This document shows, piece by piece, positions 1 through 9,177 of a stretch of 64,000 bases of DNA. The notes under the pieces are model-generated. The model was not told the DNA's origin. It worked only from the letters and a program-made list of their open reading frames with translations, and did no database searches. Where the stretch lies: assembly GCA_016711505.1 (NCBI GenBank), contig JADJSV010000016.1, forward strand, positions 95,806 to 159,805. Direction: 5' to 3'. The number at the start of each line of letters is the position of its first letter. The stretch's first letter is position 1. The position numbers and the translations under genes were made by a program. The DNA is from Bacteroidota bacterium (lineage in GTDB: Bacteria > Bacteroidota > Bacteroidia > AKYH767-A > 2013-40CM-41-45).

Positions 1-285
1 TTCTGCTTTGGATTCAACATCTTTGATGAGGCGGAATAATGGGAGGGTCCGAACAAAGAAACCGACGAAAAAAGTTGCTAAAATTAACAACGACATCCAT
101 CCGATTTCCTGATGTTCCAGAAAAAAAGTCACCAGAACGCCGCCAAGAAAGCTGTAAACCATCAAATAAAGGACCTCAAATTTAACAGCAGCCGATCCGA
201 TTCGTTTTTTACGCATGACACGCAAAATCAGCATCGTTATAATTAAAAGCAGGATCAAATACGGCAAATAGGCAGAGTGGCTCAT
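1..285 (-). CDS. Partial hypothetical inner-membrane protein (N-terminal 95 residues)
   Basis: An open frame starts at ATG 285 (MSHSAYLPYLILLLI) and runs to the window edge without a stop, so only the N-terminal 95 residues are present. Three hydrophobic stretches are visible (about residues 6-21, 38-55 and 61-79). The first two are separated by a basic loop (RVMRKKR), which suggests a small polytopic inner-membrane protein. The family is not recognised. It is divergent from the epimerase gene at 374, so the 88-bp gap probably holds promoters for both. The uninterrupted frame and membrane-type composition support a real gene. Confidence 0.55.
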   Translation of the reverse strand, partial: MSHSAYLPYLILLLIITMLILRVMRKKRIGSAAVKFEVLYLMVYSFLGGVLVTFFLEHQEIGWMSLLILATFFVGFFVRTLPLFRLIKDVESKAE

Positions 286-373
286 TTTTAGATGTTTAAT
301 TGAATATCACATTAATTCCCGCGAAAATAAACAAATTTGTACTCTTATTGTTAAAACTTCAACGCACTTTTAT

Positions 374-1285
374 ATGTCATCAATTTTAATCACCGGCGGA
401 ACCGGACTTGTGGGAACTCGCCTGGCGAAACTGCTTAGTCAGAATGGACATCAAGTCTCTTTGCTCAGCAGATCTTCCGGAAATTCAGAACACAAAACTT
501 TCATCTGGAATCCCGAAAAAAAAATCTTCCCAATAGAAGCTCTTAATAATGTTGATTTCATTGTGCATTTAGCAGGCGCCGGAATTGCTGATAAGTACTG
601 GACGAAAAAGTATAAAGAGAAAATTGTCAGAAGCAGAGTTGATTCTGCAAATCTGATTTTCGAAGTGCTGAAAAGTAATTCGCATCAGGTAAAATGTTTC
701 ATTTCTGCATCAGCCACCGGATACTATGGTGAAAGCGGCGAAACCTGGGTCGATGAAACGCGACCTCCTGCTGATGATTTTTTGGGAAACACATGCAAGG
801 TCTGGGAAAAGTCTGCCATGCAATTCGAAACACTCGGAATGCGAGTAGTAATACTCAGAACAGGAATTGTACTTGCAAAAGAAGATGGCGCAGTGAAACC
901 AATGGCGCTTTCGGTGAAATTATTTGCGGGTGCTGCTTTCGGTGATGGCGAACAATATATGCCTTGGATCCATCTCGATGACCTTTGCAGAGAATATGAA
1001 TTTGCAATTAGCAATCAATCGCTGCATGGTGCTTACAATGCTGTAGCACCATCTCCTGTAAAAAATTCTTTCTTCATAAAGACATTAGGAAAAGTTCTGC
1101 ATCGCCCCATCTGGCCGATCAATATTCCGGGATTTGTTTTGAAAACAATTCTTGGGGAAAAAGCAGTTGTCGTATTGCAAGGACAAAGAGTAACGAATGA
1201 AAAGATCAGACAGGAAGGGTTTGCTTTCAAGTATAATGATGTGAGAGTGGCGCTGGAAGAGGTTTTGAAAAATGAAGTGGAGTGA
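374..1285 (+). CDS. TIGR01777 family NAD(P)-dependent epimerase-like protein
   Basis: This 303-residue protein is full length for the TIGR01777 (YfcH/SulA-like) branch of the extended SDR superfamily. The N-terminus has the Rossmann fingerprint GGTGLVG (residues 8-14). The catalytic region reads SASATGYYGESGE, with the Tyr of the SDR active site. The C-terminal third (from about residue 240, RPIWPINIPGFVL) fits the DUF1731 cap domain. The substrate is unknown for this family. The gene lies just upstream of a photolyase in the same direction, an arrangement I recall from other Bacteroidetes, which may hint at a shared light or stress context. The last codons overlap a short tandem repeat (1271-1300). 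Confidence 0.85.
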   Translation: MSSILITGGTGLVGTRLAKLLSQNGHQVSLLSRSSGNSEHKTFIWNPEKKIFPIEALNNVDFIVHLAGAGIADKYWTKKYKEKIVRSRVDSANLIFEVLKSNSHQVKCFISASATGYYGESGETWVDETRPPADDFLGNTCKVWEKSAMQFETLGMRVVILRTGIVLAKEDGAVKPMALSVKLFAGAAFGDGEQYMPWIHLDDLCREYEFAISNQSLHGAYNAVAPSPVKNSFFIKTLGKVLHRPIWPINIPGFVLKTILGEKAVVVLQGQRVTNEKIRQEGFAFKYNDVRVALEEVLKNEVE

Positions 1286-1300
1286 AGTGGAATGAAGTGG
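1271..1300 (+). repeat. Three tandem copies of a 10-mer ARTGAAGTGG across the epimerase stop codon
   Basis: The units aatgaagtgg, agtgaagtgg and aatgaagtgg follow each other directly, and the epimerase TGA (1283-1285) lies in the second unit. Slippage here would change the C-terminus of the epimerase by only a few residues. Confidence 0.8.
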
Positions 1301-1324
1301 ATGAAAAAATGAATGAATGAAGTT

Positions 1325-1348
1325 GGATCTGCGAGATCTGCGGGAAAT
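1325..1348 (+). repeat. Solitary half of a CTGCG-type repeat
   Basis: The stretch ATCTGCGAGATCTGCGGGAA uses the same words as the inverted repeats at 3530-3690 and 60731-60826, but no inverted partner lies nearby. It is probably a remnant half-element. It sits between the epimerase and the photolyase start. Confidence 0.5.
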
Positions 1349-1409
1349 AAATAAACTTGAAAAACTTTCACACTTACCTATAAGTAAAGATCAAACTACA
1401 AAAAAAACA

Positions 1410-2700
1410 ATGAACTTCTTCTGGTTCCGCCGCGATTTAAGATTAGACGATAATGCTGGACTTTACCATGCACTACGTTCAGGCAAACCGGTGCAATGCG
1501 TTTTTATTTTTGATACGGAAATTTTAGAAAAACTGGAAAACAAGAATGATCTGCGGGTTGTTTTTATTCACAGACAGATTTCAAAACTTAACAATGAATT
1601 AATTGAATTAGGTTCTTCTCTGCTTGTCAGATACGGAAAGCCCGCAGATATATGGAATTAACCTTGCAAAAGAATTTAAGATCGAAAATGTTTTTACCAA
1701 TCACGATTACGAACCGTATGCTAAAGTACGTGATGAAGAAATAAAAATATTGCTTCAGAAAAAATCAATTCAATTCAACACGTACAAGGATCAAGTCATC
1801 TTTGAAAAAAGCGAAGTGACAAAAGATGATGGATTGCCATACACCGTCTTCACACCTTTTATGAAAAAATGGCGATCCATAGTAAAACCGTTTCATTTAA
1901 AATCTTATCCGACAGAAAAATATTTCGACGCATTTGCAAAAACAAATCAAGGATCAATTCCATCATTAGAACAAATGGGCTTTAAAGATTCTGTGATTGA
2001 ATTTCCAAAACCAAAAGTTTCAAAAGATATTTTAGAAAATTACATTCAACAACGCGATATACCATCTGTCAAAGGAACTTCACGACTTAGTATTCACCTC
2101 CGCTTTGGAACAATCAGTATCCGCAAACTTGTCAGGCAAGCATGGCCTTATGAGAAATGGGTGAATGAATTGATCTGGCGGGAATTTTATATGATGATTA
2201 TGTGGCATTTTCCGCATGTTGTCGATCAGGCATTCAAAAGTCAATACAACAAGCTGCCATGGCATCATAACGAAACTGATTTCAAAAAATGGTGTGAAGG
2301 TAAAACCGGTTATCCGATCGTTGATGCCGGAATGCGCGAACTCAATGAAACAGGTTTTATGCACAACCGTGTGCGAATGGTCGTCTCTATGTTCCTGACA
2401 AAATATTTACTGATCGACTGGCGCTGGGGTGAAGCATACTTTGCACAAAAACTTCTTGACTACGAATTGTCGAGCAACAATGGTGGCTGGCAATGGAGCG
2501 CAGGAACAGGTGTTGATGCTGCACCTTATTTCAGACTCTTCAGCATGAGCGAACAAACTAAACGCTTTGATCCGGAATTAAAATACATCCGCAAATGGGT
2601 CCCTGAGTTTGAAGATTTTTCTTATCCGAAGCCGATTGTTGATTATGCGTTTGCGAGGAAGAGGTGTCTGGAATTCTTTAAATCAAACTTGCCGAAATAG
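1410..2700 (+). CDS. phrB: Cryptochrome/deoxyribodipyrimidine photolyase family protein, frameshifted
   Basis: A DNA photolyase repairs UV-induced pyrimidine dimers using FAD and blue light. The N-terminal photolyase domain starts at ATG 1410 (MNFFWFRRDLRLDDN), and the frame ends early at 1661. Homologous sequence resumes in another frame at about 1657 (INLAKEFKIENVFTNHDYEPYAK) and runs to 2700, giving about 430 residues in all, normal for the family. The FAD-binding C-terminal half is intact: the GTSRLSIHLRFGTIS, ELIWREFY, AGMRELNETGFMHNRVRM and NNGGWQWSAGTGVDAAPYFR blocks are all present. The break is best explained by two missing A's in TGGAATTAAC. Given the many similar breaks in this window, a sequencing error is more likely than a dead gene. 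The exact subclass (CPD or 6-4) is not settled. Confidence 0.85.
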
Positions 2701-2711
2701 GTTTGAAATAC

Positions 2712-2911
2712 AAACACAAGAACACTGAGATCACAAAAGTTCACGGAATTTAAATTTTTCATAGCCGAAACTATGCTTATACAAATTAGTGGTTTTACCT
2801 GAAAAAATAAAGGTAAGTTTGAAATAGCAAGGATGTTTATAAAAACAATTGCTGTTTCTTTTTCAAATGCCTAATTCCGTGAACTTTTGTGATCTCAGTG
2901 TTCTTGTGTTT
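2712..2911. repeat. Perfect 39-bp inverted repeat with a 122-base spacer, between convergent genes
   Basis: The left arm, 2712-2750, begins AAACACAAGAACACTGAGAT. The right arm, 2873-2911, is its exact reverse complement. The arms use the words AACACTgAG, TCAC and CACAAGAACAC that recur in the repeats at 9178, 26971, 47105 and 48476. It lies between the photolyase stop and the convergent msrB stop, where a two-way terminator or mRNA 3'-end stabiliser would sit. The spacer contains no open frame of note. Confidence 0.9.
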
Positions 2912-2930
2912 AAACCTACCTGGAAATAAC

Positions 2931-3437
2931 TTATTTCACTAAGTCCGGTTCAAACTCCAGCGAAACCGAATTCATACAAAACCTTTTATAAGTTGGCGGC
3001 GGACCATCATCAAAAATATGTCCTAGATGCGAATCACATCTTGCGCAGATCACTTCTGTCCTTTCCATTCCATATGACTTATCCACTTTATAGATCACAC
3101 TGTTTTTTCTGAGTGGTTCAAAAAAACTCGGCCAACCGCAATCACTTTCAAATTTTGAATCGGATCTGAAAAGTTTATTACCGCACACAGCGCAGTAATA
3201 TGTTCCGATTGGATTTTTGTCCCAATACTTTCCGGAAAACGCACGCTCAGTACCATTCTCCCGGGAAACATTGTAAAGTTCTGCCGACAAAATTTTTTTC
3301 CATTCTGCATTACTTACATTCAGGTGCGTCGTGTCTGATTTTGAATAATACGGATTGTTTCCGCGTCCTGATTCCTGTTTTTGTTTGGCAGAACATGAAA
3401 TCAAAAAACATAGGGTTGCAATTAAAATCGGTTTCAT
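2931..3437 (-). CDS. msrB: Peptide-methionine (R)-S-oxide reductase, predicted lipoprotein
   Basis: MsrB reduces methionine-R-sulfoxide in oxidised proteins. From the preferred start at 3437 the product has 168 residues. Residues 1-15 (MKPILIATLCFLISC) form a lipoprotein signal with lipid-anchor Cys15, and this is the reason for choosing this Met over one ten codons upstream. The SelR fold follows: zinc cysteines C82, C85, C131 and C134, the GWPSF motif at 101-105, and catalytic C154 in the RFCMNS motif, with C100 as a possible resolving Cys. The lipoprotein signal places the enzyme in the periplasm or at the outer membrane, so it would protect envelope proteins. It faces the photolyase across a long inverted repeat. 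Confidence 0.9.
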   Translation of the reverse strand: MKPILIATLCFLISCSAKQKQESGRGNNPYYSKSDTTHLNVSNAEWKKILSAELYNVSRENGTERAFSGKYWDKNPIGTYYCAVCGNKLFRSDSKFESDCGWPSFFEPLRKNSVIYKVDKSYGMERTEVICARCDSHLGHIFDDGPPPTYKRFCMNSVSLEFEPDLVK

Positions 3438-3529
3438 AAATGATTTATTATTCTTTCTAATTCCCAATAAAGGTAAGTATTGAAGGTGATATATATTATT
3501 CTTTGTCTTGCTTTAATCTTACAATAATA

Positions 3530-3690
3530 TTTCCCGCAGATTTGCGCAGAAGACGCAGAAAATCCGCAGAGATCTCTGTGAGATCGTATTGGTTTGTGAA
3601 CTAGACTGAATTTATATACCCTAAGAAAACAATTAATTCCAAAGGAATTTCTGCGGATTTTCTGCGTCTTCTGCGCAAATCTGCGGGAAA
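3530..3690. repeat. Perfect 41-bp inverted repeat of the CTGCG family
   Basis: The left arm, 3530-3570, begins TTTCCCGCAGATTTGCGCAG. The right arm, 3650-3690, is its exact reverse complement. The spacer is 79 bases. The internal rhythm is a repeated 'CGCAGA' word about every ten bases. A related, imperfect element lies at 60731-60826. The right arm ends just before the start of the usher-like coding sequence and may have replaced its signal peptide. Confidence 0.9.
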
Positions 3691-3736
3691 GAAAATTCAG
3701 CTTTGCGCAAGTACATCGTATGCCGGCTCGTTCGGT

Positions 3737-6576
3737 GTGCAAGCGGCGTTTGTACATAATAACACCAAACAGAGCGTTGATCAGGTGGCAAACAATACAC
3801 TTCGTATTATCAACAACGCTCCCACTCCTGTAAGATTTCATGTGAATTTTTCACTTCCTTCAGGCTGGGAATATTTAGGAAATCCTGAAAAAGACGTTGA
3901 ATTGGCAGGAAATGATTCCATTTTCCTTCCTGTTCGTTTAATTGTGAACCGCGATTCAAAAGGTGGTACAAGTTATATTGTAACTGCCTGGTTGTCATCT
4001 GACAAAGGCGTTCAGTTTTCTTCACAAAACTGGTATGTAACAATACCTATACATTCCGAATGGAGTGCCAATATTCCGGTCAAACAGCAGTACTTCATAA
4101 CAGGTGTTGATTCCTCCGGATTCAAAGTCCGGTTCCGAAATACGGGAAATGCCGATGAACAAATTCGCATTTCCCTGATCCCTGATCATAGAATAGAAGT
4201 CTTGCGACAGAGTGATGGCGGAGCAGCTCTTCTGACATTTACACTAAGCTTACCGGTCGGCGCAGATACTGTGCTGACTTTTCCCGTTAATAAAAGAGCT
4301 GAAGCAAAGAACATCGGAAAAAAAGATGCCGATCTGCATGCTGCTCCTTCAAAAGAATTATATACTATTCAGGTGTTGGCAAAAGCTTTGTCGAGCACTA
4401 CAAGCTGGAGCGGAACAATTCAGTTCTTTAAATTGGGAAATACCGTTAAGCAAAATGAATTCGGTCGCTCTGCAATTCCATTGGTACTTGAAGCAAATGT
4501 CTATGATGTGCTTTCCGACGGAACGACTATGTCACTCGATGCTTATGGCAGTGTTTTCCAAAAGAAAATACGATCATCAATTACCGTTTTCAAACTGTGT
4601 TCATCACAAATTTCCTTGAACAAAATTCTTTCCTTGGTAACAATCACTATATCGGATATTTCTCAAACAATGCAATTGTTGAAGTGGGAGAAGTAAATGG
4701 CTGGGGAAGAAGTTTGTTGACAGGAAAAGGAATCAAAGCATCTTACACATACGGCAAAAACACTGTTGGCGCCATGTATACAAGAGGACCGGGCTTCTTT
4801 AAAAATAATTTTTCTGAAGGAATGGGTTTTTACCATAGTTTCAGAAATAAAAAACTGGTCTGGAATAATTATTATTCTACTCAAAAAAATGAAAGACTTT
4901 ACTCAAAGACTGATCTTGCAAATACATCAGTAAGTTATAAGATAAATCCTCATCACCAGATTTTATTTGGTGGTGGCGCAAGTATCGACAGTTATAAAAG
5001 AGATTCTGTTAGTTCTGCTGTTCCGGGTTTTGGGTACGACATGACTTATTCAGGAAGTTATAATAAACTGAATGGCTCTCTATCCTATTCTACCGGTACA
5101 GGAAATTATGCGCTTGCTCATGGAACAACGATGATCTCGGGTCGTGCAAACTATAATATCAATGCCAAAAAACTGATTGCATTTTCATATCAGAATTTTA
5201 AACAACGTCCGGAATACTTCTTCAACGGAGTGATCACATCAGGCTCACCAACCCGGTCAGACAGATATGAGTTGCGTTATGGAATTCAGTCTCCAACTGC
5301 ATTTGCATTTCTAAAACCAACGTACATGTATGAAGAAAATCAAACTCTTCGTACAAGAACGAAAGGACTCGGAGTAGAATACAATCTGAGAAACCTGCAA
5401 AGCGTAAGGATCTCTACAAGTGGTTTCTTCGGATACGCAAAAGCGATCGACTATGATGTTCCTGATTTCTTCATGGCAAGAATGAGTGTTTTTGCAAGAT
5501 GGAGCAAAATGTTTGTCAGCATGCGTTATTACTATGGTGCTAACCAGATCTCTGAACAAAAACGATTCATTAATGATAAGATCACTCCACAATCGGTGCA
5601 CATTGTTGGCGCATACGATTACTGGATGGCTGGTGGAAAATTACTTCTGACCACTACTACTAATCTTATGTATGAATCGTACTTCAAAAAAGTTAATTTC
5701 AGATTACGTCCGGAGCTTTACTATTATACTAAGACAGGAATGCGACTTTCATTCTATGCATCATATATGAGCACTAAACAAGGTGCAAATCCAATGCTGG
5801 AAGACCGTCCGGGAAAAGAAGATTACGAGGCTACAGCAAACAGCGAATTGAGTTTAGGATTCGGCGTCAGAAAACAAATCGGTATTCCTGTTCCCGGTAA
5901 AAAATACATTTCCACTACTGTGATCATATTCAAAGATCTTAACGGAAACAGGAAATTAGATGCTAATGAAGAAGGTGTGACAGACATGCTTGTAAATATC
6001 CGTCCGCTTCATTTCAAAAATGATGGCAGTGATACAACTTCAATGGATAAAACACATGGAGAAGATTTCATTACAAATACAAAAGGCGAGATCACCTATG
6101 AAAATATTCCTGCCGGTACTTATAGTGTAAAATGTAATTCATTGGTGTCTCAAAGCGAATGGTTCGATGCCAATAATGGCGAATACCTGATGGACAAACG
6201 CCAGACTATCTATATTCCACTGACAAAAGGAGTGCGTATAACAGGCTCTCTATTGGTTGAACAAGACAAATATTCAAATTCTGATGTCAAACTTGACATA
6301 GCGAGAATCCGGGTAACAGCAATTGATTCTTCAGGAAAAACGTATTCAGCACTTACTGATGGAAACGGAAGTTTCATGATGTACGTACCAACCGGTATTT
6401 ACACATTAACCGTAAATGAATCTGCCTTAGGAAGTAATTATATGTTATTGCAAAATAAGATCAATATCGACTTGAGTTATTTCTCTGACAACTTCAGTAT
6501 CACATTTAACGCTGTCGAAAAGAAGCGAAAAATGAACATAAAAAAGTTCAATCTGCAAGGTGAAGAGCAAAAATGA
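3737..6576 (+). CDS. Large usher-like outer-membrane beta-barrel protein, frameshifted and probably 5'-truncated
   Basis: Two frames, 3737-4566 and about 4567-6576, join into roughly 950 residues. The join needs one A restored in 'aaaagaaaatacg'. The N-terminal part looks like repeated immunoglobulin-type domains (NNTLRIINNAPTPVRFHVNF; FRNTGNADEQIRIS). The middle is alternating-residue beta-sheet typical of an outer-membrane barrel (VFITNFLEQNSFLGNNHYIG, then many aromatic-ended strands). The C-terminus holds an SdrD-B-like acidic loop, FKDLNGNRKLDANEEGV, then a CarboxypepD_reg-like segment. Size, barrel core and the following chaperone gene suggest an usher-like export pore. No start codon with a signal peptide is visible. 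The frame stays open back to 3605, through the arm of the 3530-3690 repeat, so the true 5' end appears lost. The usher role is inference; another barrel type is possible. Confidence 0.6.
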
Positions 6577-6633
6577 CAAAACTAACCTTAATGTCATTCG
6601 TAAATATTAGCAAAACCATCCAAAAACCAACCA

Positions 6634-7455
6634 ATGAAGATTATTTGTAGATTATTATTCGCAATCATCCTGCTCTCGTCGGGCGTAATAAAAGGACAGA
6701 ATGTGAGTATTTCACCAAGCAGACTTTATTATAAGACTGCAATTGGCGAGTACAAAACCCAGGAAATTAATATCACTAACAGCTCAAAAAATAAACAAGC
6801 TTTTGTGATCTCATTCTCTGACTTTGAACCTGCAGGAATTGAAGGCAAGTCACGTTTCATGAAACCGGGAGAAAGCGAGAACTCATGTTCGCAATGGCTG
6901 AGCGCTACTCCATCGTTCTTTGAATTAGAACCGGGAACTACACAAAAAGTTCAGGTACTGATGCAAGTTCCGGCAACACCGGAAGCGAATAAAGTAAAGT
7001 GGGCTGCAATGCAGATCAAACTTGCTAAAGAAAAACAAGGTGCTGATGGCGCAGACAAAAATGCAATCGGACTAGGTATCACTGAAACATTTCAGTTTGT
7101 TGTTCACGTGTTTCAATCGCCACCAACAGTGGTTGACAAGAGCGCTGAACTTGTAAGCTTCCGTGAAATGCCATCAACAGAAACCGATTCAGTACGTATA
7201 TTATTATTAAAAGTAAAAAATAACGGAGAATCAATCCTTGACTGTGCATCGTATCTTGAATACACGCACTTGCAAAGTGGAAAAGACGACAGACAAAAAC
7301 CTTTTGCTTTCACATTATTACCGGGAGCATCAAGAGAAATCAAATTCGCTATTCCAAAGGAATTGTCAAAAGGAAAATACTCTGTCTTAGGCGTTGTCGA
7401 CTTTGGCAGCAGAGAAAATGTACTGGCAGCAGAAATGGAAATAGATCTGAAATAG
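6634..7455 (+). CDS. PapD-like periplasmic chaperone
   Basis: The 273-residue product has a signal peptide (MKIICRLLFAIILLSSGVIKGQ) and two immunoglobulin-like domains. Domain 1 (23-140) opens with NVSISPSRLYYKTAIGEYKT and carries FFELEPGTTQKVQVLMQVP, the strand-and-loop pattern seen in fimbrial chaperones and in the MSP/DUF916 group. Domain 2 (from about 150) begins TFQFVVHVFQSPP. In chaperone-usher systems such proteins complete the fold of pilus subunits and hand them to the usher. It lies 57 bp after the usher-like gene and before two small secreted proteins, as expected for that role. Sequence similarity to classical FGS/FGL chaperones is weak by eye, so the function rests on fold pattern and context. 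Confidence 0.65.
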   Translation: MKIICRLLFAIILLSSGVIKGQNVSISPSRLYYKTAIGEYKTQEINITNSSKNKQAFVISFSDFEPAGIEGKSRFMKPGESENSCSQWLSATPSFFELEPGTTQKVQVLMQVPATPEANKVKWAAMQIKLAKEKQGADGADKNAIGLGITETFQFVVHVFQSPPTVVDKSAELVSFREMPSTETDSVRILLLKVKNNGESILDCASYLEYTHLQSGKDDRQKPFAFTLLPGASREIKFAIPKELSKGKYSVLGVVDFGSRENVLAAEMEIDLK

Positions 7456-7498
7456 CTTTGATCCACAAGTTAAATCAGAATTAAATAAAATTAAAAGA

Positions 7499-7663
7499 AT
7501 GACTTTATTGAAAATGCTAGCTTTAAATAAAGGAGTTCAATTAATAGTACCGGAATTAAGTAGAAATGCCCAATTCTGGAATTATAGTGAAGAGTGGGAT
7601 AAAACTGTAAGAACGCACTACACTTTATCTAATACTCACAAACCAAACGACACATATTTGTAG
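7499..7663 (+). CDS. Possible 54-residue small protein in the fibre locus
   Basis: An ATG at 7499 opens a 54-codon frame (MTLLKMLALNKGVQLIVPEL... ending in NDTYL) ending at TAG 7663. It fills the gap between the chaperone and the first subunit. It has no signal peptide and no recognised domain. The amino-acid mix is ordinary, but a frame of this size can occur by chance, and the sequence could instead be the 5' leader of the strongly expressed-looking subunit gene. Confidence 0.25.
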   Translation: MTLLKMLALNKGVQLIVPELSRNAQFWNYSEEWDKTVRTHYTLSNTHKPNDTYL

Positions 7664-7713
7664 TGTCCAATACACAATTATTATTTAAACAAATTAAAAA
7701 ATCACACCCCCCA

Positions 7714-8427
7714 ATGAAAATGAAATTTATCTCACGTGTGTTAACAGTAGCAGCAATTACATCAGTATTTGCAGTTAACACTTCGAAAGCACAGCTTTCA
7801 GATCAAGAGTATGTAGCTGTTACAATGGACCTACAAGGTATCCTTGAACTTAACATGACTACTGAACCTCAAGTTGACTTCGTGTTCAACACGATTCAAA
7901 AATACCAGGTTGGTATTACAAAGTACAATGCTACTCGTCTTGAAGTAGAATCTACTGTACCTTGGGATCTTTATGCTCAACCAAGTACTCAATACTGGAC
8001 GCAACAAATTGCTTACGGTGCAGGTACTAACGGTCAGGGAACAATTCCTTCTGAAGTATTAGAAATGCAGGCAATCCAGTCAAACTCTGTTGCTGCTCCT
8101 CTAACATTCAACAGCTTCATAGGTCTTTCAAGTAATGCAGGTGCAAACACTGCTTCATTGACTCCATCAGCGAACACGCAATTCCTTGCGGGTGAATTTG
8201 CTCAAGGTGTTTCTTCAAGCTACGCTCCATCAACTTCAACTTCTAGTCCGTTGACAAACAAATTCCTTATTCACTACCGTATCAAACCGGGTGTTCCAGC
8301 GAACTTCCCTGATTTGACAACTCAGTACCCTGCTCTTGCTGCAACTACGTTCACAGCATTGACTCCGTATGCTCAACCGGGTTACTATGATCTAGAAGTA
8401 GTTTATACTCTTACAGAAGATCTATAA
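7714..8427 (+). CDS. Secreted fibre-subunit candidate 1
   Basis: The start at 7714 gives 237 residues with a clear signal peptide (MKMKFISRVLTVAAITSVFA, cut after SKA before QLSDQ). Earlier in-frame starts lack it. The mature protein is rich in Thr, Ser, Ala and Gln and poor in Cys. It shares with the gene at 8563 the order VDFxF, then WDLY, then a C-terminal beta strand ending in DL (YDLEVVYTLTEDL here). Following a PapD-like chaperone and an usher-like barrel, it is best read as a pilin- or fibre-like subunit whose conserved edge strand is used in assembly. No known pilin family is recognised. Confidence 0.6.
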   Translation: MKMKFISRVLTVAAITSVFAVNTSKAQLSDQEYVAVTMDLQGILELNMTTEPQVDFVFNTIQKYQVGITKYNATRLEVESTVPWDLYAQPSTQYWTQQIAYGAGTNGQGTIPSEVLEMQAIQSNSVAAPLTFNSFIGLSSNAGANTASLTPSANTQFLAGEFAQGVSSSYAPSTSTSSPLTNKFLIHYRIKPGVPANFPDLTTQYPALAATTFTALTPYAQPGYYDLEVVYTLTEDL

Positions 8428-8432
8428 GCCAT

Positions 8433-8451
8433 AAAAATCCTTTAGGATTTT
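8433..8451 (+). terminator. Short hairpin after subunit 1, possible attenuator
   Basis: AAAATCC TTTA GGATTTT forms a 7-bp stem six bases after the stop codon. It is followed by A's rather than T's, and a T9 tract lies 35 bases further (8485-8493). It may allow partial read-through, giving more of subunit 1 than of subunit 2. Confidence 0.4.
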
Positions 8452-8562
8452 AAAAAAAAGAAATTTTTGCACGGCCCTTCAGGTGTTTTTTTTTGAGTAG
8501 AATTGAAACATTCAGTGCTATAATGAGTAAATCTCCCTTGAGGCTCCTACAGCCTTACACAC

Positions 8563-9144
8563 ATGCATCAAATCAGAAAGATCATTCTTATTTTTTTTAT
8601 TTGTCAGTTGCCGAATTTGAGCAAAGCTCAAACAGTCGACATCGACCTGATCAGTGCGACCAATGTTGATTTCAGATTTGACACATTCTACAAGCTTACC
8701 AATGGTATTTTCATTGCCAATGCAATAACGTTTAATATAGAAGCGATCGGTACTCAGTGGGATCTTTATATGGGCTCAGTGACATCTGTTCCGGGTGTAT
8801 GGGACAATGTTCAGTATTATGGTTCGAGTGGAAATAGCGCACCGAGTGTAAATGTTGTCCAGACCAGAGTTCACAATTTAAGTGGTACGCCACAGATCTC
8901 CGGATTTGTTCCACTACAGGATATTGCTACATCTACATTAGACATTATCGGTAATCATAATATCGTTGACGCCGCTGTAAATTGTTCTGATCCTTCACCT
9001 GTAGGAACAAATACTGCCGGAAGTTATCTTTCCGATCCGCAGTGCTACCAGTTCCGCGTTGACTTAAGAATTGTTCCGGGATATACTTACAGACCGGGGT
9101 TGTATACTTTGCAGATTGAGTTTATTGTGGCGCCGGATTTGTAA
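8563..9144 (+). CDS. Secreted fibre-subunit candidate 2, related to the gene at 7714
   Basis: The 193-residue product has a signal peptide (MHQIRKIILIFFICQLPNLSKA, then QTVDID). Shared landmarks with candidate 1 are VDFRFDTF near the N-terminus, TQWDLYMG after it, and a C-terminal strand YTLQIEFIVAPDL. It differs in having two cysteines (in NCSDPSP and DPQCYQ) that could form a disulfide. It is shorter and may be a minor, tip or anchor subunit. The two genes probably arose by duplication. It is the last gene before a convergent repeat-bearing gap and kdsB. Confidence 0.6.
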   Translation: MHQIRKIILIFFICQLPNLSKAQTVDIDLISATNVDFRFDTFYKLTNGIFIANAITFNIEAIGTQWDLYMGSVTSVPGVWDNVQYYGSSGNSAPSVNVVQTRVHNLSGTPQISGFVPLQDIATSTLDIIGNHNIVDAAVNCSDPSPVGTNTAGSYLSDPQCYQFRVDLRIVPGYTYRPGLYTLQIEFIVAPDL

Positions 9145-9177
9145 TTCGAGATTCGTAATTCGTGGGCGGCCTGAACT

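Noticed and set aside
724..1371. Long minus-strand frames opposite the epimerase gene
   Set aside because: They are shadows of a well-supported gene on the other strand, with no domain content.
3434..3841. 135-codon minus-strand frame covering the 3530-3690 repeat
   Set aside because: It spans both repeat arms and overlaps the starts of msrB and the usher-like gene. The translation shows no coherent domain.
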